Assembly (NCBI RefSeq): GCF_035319885.1
Contig: NZ_CP141285.1
Location: forward strand, 2,294,001-2,358,000
Direction of reading: 5' to 3'
Origin: Altererythrobacter sp. H2
GTDB lineage: Bacteria; Pseudomonadota; Alphaproteobacteria; Sphingomonadales; Sphingomonadaceae
Length of the DNA: 64,000 nt
In this document: piece by piece, positions 62,289 to 64,000 of the stretch
Layout of the letters: each line of letters opens with the position of its first letter
Numbering within the stretch: the first letter of the stretch is position 1
Notes under the pieces: model-generated
The model's database searches: none
What the model was told of the DNA's origin: nothing
Seen by the model: only the letters and a program-made list of their open reading frames with translations
Made by a program: the position numbers and the translations under genes

Positions 62289-64000
62289 TCCGCCGCCTCG
62301 TCCAGTTCATCCCCTGCAGGCGGCATATTATGACCCAGCAGGCGCAGCATGTCCGCGCCGCATTCGACCACGTTGCTGCCCGGGCCGTAGATGCCCTGCA
62401 CCCCCGCCTCGCGCAGGAAGTCGTAATCCTGCGGCGGGATCACGCCGCCAGCGACGACCTTGATATCGCTGCGCCCGGCTTCACGCAGGAGCTGGATCAG
62501 CTCGGGGATCAGCGTCTTGTGCCCGGCGGCGAGGCTGCTTGCACCGATGGCGTCGACATCCTGCTCCAGCGCCATTGCCACGGTTTCGCGCGGGGTCTGG
62601 AACAGCGGGCCGGAGACGACCTCGAACCCCATGTCGGCAAAGGCGGATGCGATCACGTTTGCGCCGCGGTCGTGCCCGTCCTGGCCCATCTTGGCGACCA
62701 TGATCTTCGGCTTGCGGCCCAGGCGGCGCTCGACCGCCTGCACCCCATCCAGCACCTGCTGCCAGCGGCGGTCGAATTCATAGGCGCTCTTGTAGACGCC
62801 GCGCACCGGCTTGGGCGTGGCGTCATGGCGGCCGAACACCTGCTCCATTGCAGCGGAAATCTCGCCCAGCGTAGCATCGTGCCGCGCCGCATCGACCGCG
62901 AGGGCAAGCACGTTGGCCCCGCCCGCCGCGCCTTCGGTCAGGGCCTTGAGCGCCGCCTGGCAGGCCGCCTCGTCACGCCCGGCCCGCACCGCTTTCAGCC
63001 GCGCGATCTGGCTGTCGCGCACGGCGTGGTTGTCGACCTCCAGCGTGTCCATCGCGTCTTCGGTTTCGCGGCGGTACTTGTTGACGCCGACGATCACCGC
63101 CTCGCCCTTGTCGATGGCGGTCTGTTTCTGCGCCGCCGCCGTTTCGATCGCGGCCTTGGGCGCGCCGGTGGCAACATAGGCGGTCATCCCGCCAGCCGCC
63201 TCGACCTCGGCCATCAGCGCCTCGGCCTGCTCCACCAGCGTCTGCGTCAGCGCCTCGATGTAGTAGGAGCCGCCGAGCGGATCGACCACGTTGCAGATGC
63301 CGCTTTCCTCCTGCAGCACCAGCTGGGTGTTGCGGGCAATGCGGGCAGAGAAATCGGTTGGCAGGGCAATGGCTTCGTCGAGCGCGTTGGTGTGCAGGCT
63401 CTGCGTCCCCCCCAGCGTCGCGGCCATGGCCTCGATCGTGGTGCGGATGACGTTGTTGTAGGGGTCCTGCTCCTGCAAGCTGACGCCGCTGGTCTGGCAG
63501 TGGGTGCGCAGCATCTTGCTGCGTTCGCTCTTCGCGCCCAGCCCGTCCATCACCCGCCACCACAGCGTGCGCGCGGCGCGCAGCTTGGCGATCTCCATGA
63601 AGAAGTTCATGCCGATGCCGAAGAAGAAGCTCAAGCGACCCGCAAACGCGTCCACGTCCAGCCCCGCCGCCATCGCACGGCTCGCATATTCCTTGCCGTC
63701 GGCGATGGTGAAGGCGAGTTCCTGCACCGCCGTCGCCCCGGCTTCGTGCATGTGGTAGCCGGAAATCGAAATGCTGTTGAACTTCGGCATCTTGGCCGAG
63801 GTATAGGCGATGATGTCCGACACGATCCGCATCGAAGGCTCAGGCGGATAGATGTAGGTGTTGCGGACCATGAACTCCTTGAGGATGTCGTTCTGAATCG
63901 TCCCGTCGAGCTTGTCCTGGCTCACCCCCTGGCGTTCTGCCGCGACGATGAAGAAGGCCAGCACCGGGATCACCGCGCCGTTCATCGTCATGCTGACCGA
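62285..64000 (-). CDS. Methylmalonyl-CoA mutase large subunit (5' part cut by window edge)
   Basis: At least 571 residues of an adenosylcobalamin-dependent mutase converting methylmalonyl-CoA to succinyl-CoA. The B12-binding C-terminal domain has [22 protein letters not shown] (D-x-H-x-x-G), then [23 protein letters not shown] and [13 protein letters not shown]. The catalytic TIM-barrel shows [20 protein letters not shown]. The N-terminus lies beyond position 64000. First visible gene of the propionate operon. Confidence 0.96.
   Translation of the reverse strand, partial: SVSMTMNGAVIPVLAFFIVAAERQGVSQDKLDGTIQNDILKEFMVRNTYIYPPEPSMRIVSDIIAYTSAKMPKFNSISISGYHMHEAGATAVQELAFTIADGKEYASRAMAAGLDVDAFAGRLSFFFGIGMNFFMEIAKLRAARTLWWRVMDGLGAKSERSKMLRTHCQTSGVSLQEQDPYNNVIRTTIEAMAATLGGTQSLHTNALDEAIALPTDFSARIARNTQLVLQEESGICNVVDPLGGSYYIEALTQTLVEQAEALMAEVEAAGGMTAYVATGAPKAAIETAAAQKQTAIDKGEAVIVGVNKYRRETEDAMDTLEVDNHAVRDSQIARLKAVRAGRDEAACQAALKALTEGAAGGANVLALAVDAARHDATLGEISAAMEQVFGRHDATPKPVRGVYKSAYEFDRRWQQVLDGVQAVERRLGRKPKIMVAKMGQDGHDRGANVIASAFADMGFEVVSGPLFQTPRETVAMALEQDVDAIGASSLAAGHKTLIPELIQLLREAGRSDIKVVAGGVIPPQDYDFLREAGVQGIYGPGSNVVECGADMLRLLGHNMPPAGDELDEAAE

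Overview
The window is GC-rich chromosomal DNA from an alphaproteobacterium, most likely Sphingomonadales (Erythrobacteraceae-like). This rests on gene content and order: zapA-6S RNA-5-FTHF cyclo-ligase, a DivL-type pseudo-histidine kinase ahead of tsaE, amgK, murU, addB, addA and trxA, AddAB instead of RecBCD, sdhE beside mfd, Flp pilins, and a DUF2842 protein. No rRNA operon or CRISPR array was seen.

Layout. 1-2441: gap (cut by the window edge) and tkt. 2627-4447: division and one-carbon genes around a 6S RNA. 4503-6330: MBL-fold hydrolase, tRNA-Asp, a secreted protein. 6335-11043: branched-chain 2-oxoacid dehydrogenase E1alpha/E1beta/E2, then thyA. 11154-18852: tRNA-Pro, recG, sdhE, mfd, an EAL protein, nadK. 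18920-26163: tRNA-Asn, with a 7.2-kb integrative element inserted at its 3' end. 26183-31844: secA, argJ, an inositol-monophosphatase-family gene, trxA. 31892-42820: the translationally coupled addA/addB/murU/amgK/tsaE/divL block. 42932-49198: ahcY, peroxiredoxin, folE, PLD, hemerythrin, small genes, tRNA-Arg, mutT. 49282-53236: two Flp pilins, an M48 lipoprotein, accA, xerD. 53250-57749: an unknown secreted protein, aroK, aroB, a cyclase-family protein. 58015-64000: a continuous overlapping operon, mcm (cut by the edge)-ydcZ-bioB-lprI-pccA-csaA, for propionyl-CoA use.

The accessory part is the tRNA-Asn element. It is bounded by a 19-bp direct repeat (18976-18994 and 26145-26163) and carries a tyrosine integrase, an AlpA-like HTH protein, a tight operon ending in a 385-aa protein with motifs like the polymerase half of family A DNA polymerases, a ribbon-helix-helix-like regulator under a palindromic operator, a sugar O-acetyltransferase on the opposite strand, and a second operon of very short overlapping genes. 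No capsid, tail or large terminase gene is recognisable, so it looks like a satellite or minimal integrative element rather than a full prophage. Between the AlpA-like gene and the replication-type operon is a near-consensus promoter followed about 60 bases later by a strong terminator, a candidate small RNA placed much like the immunity RNA of P4-type satellites.

All calls come from reading the sequence; no database search was run.
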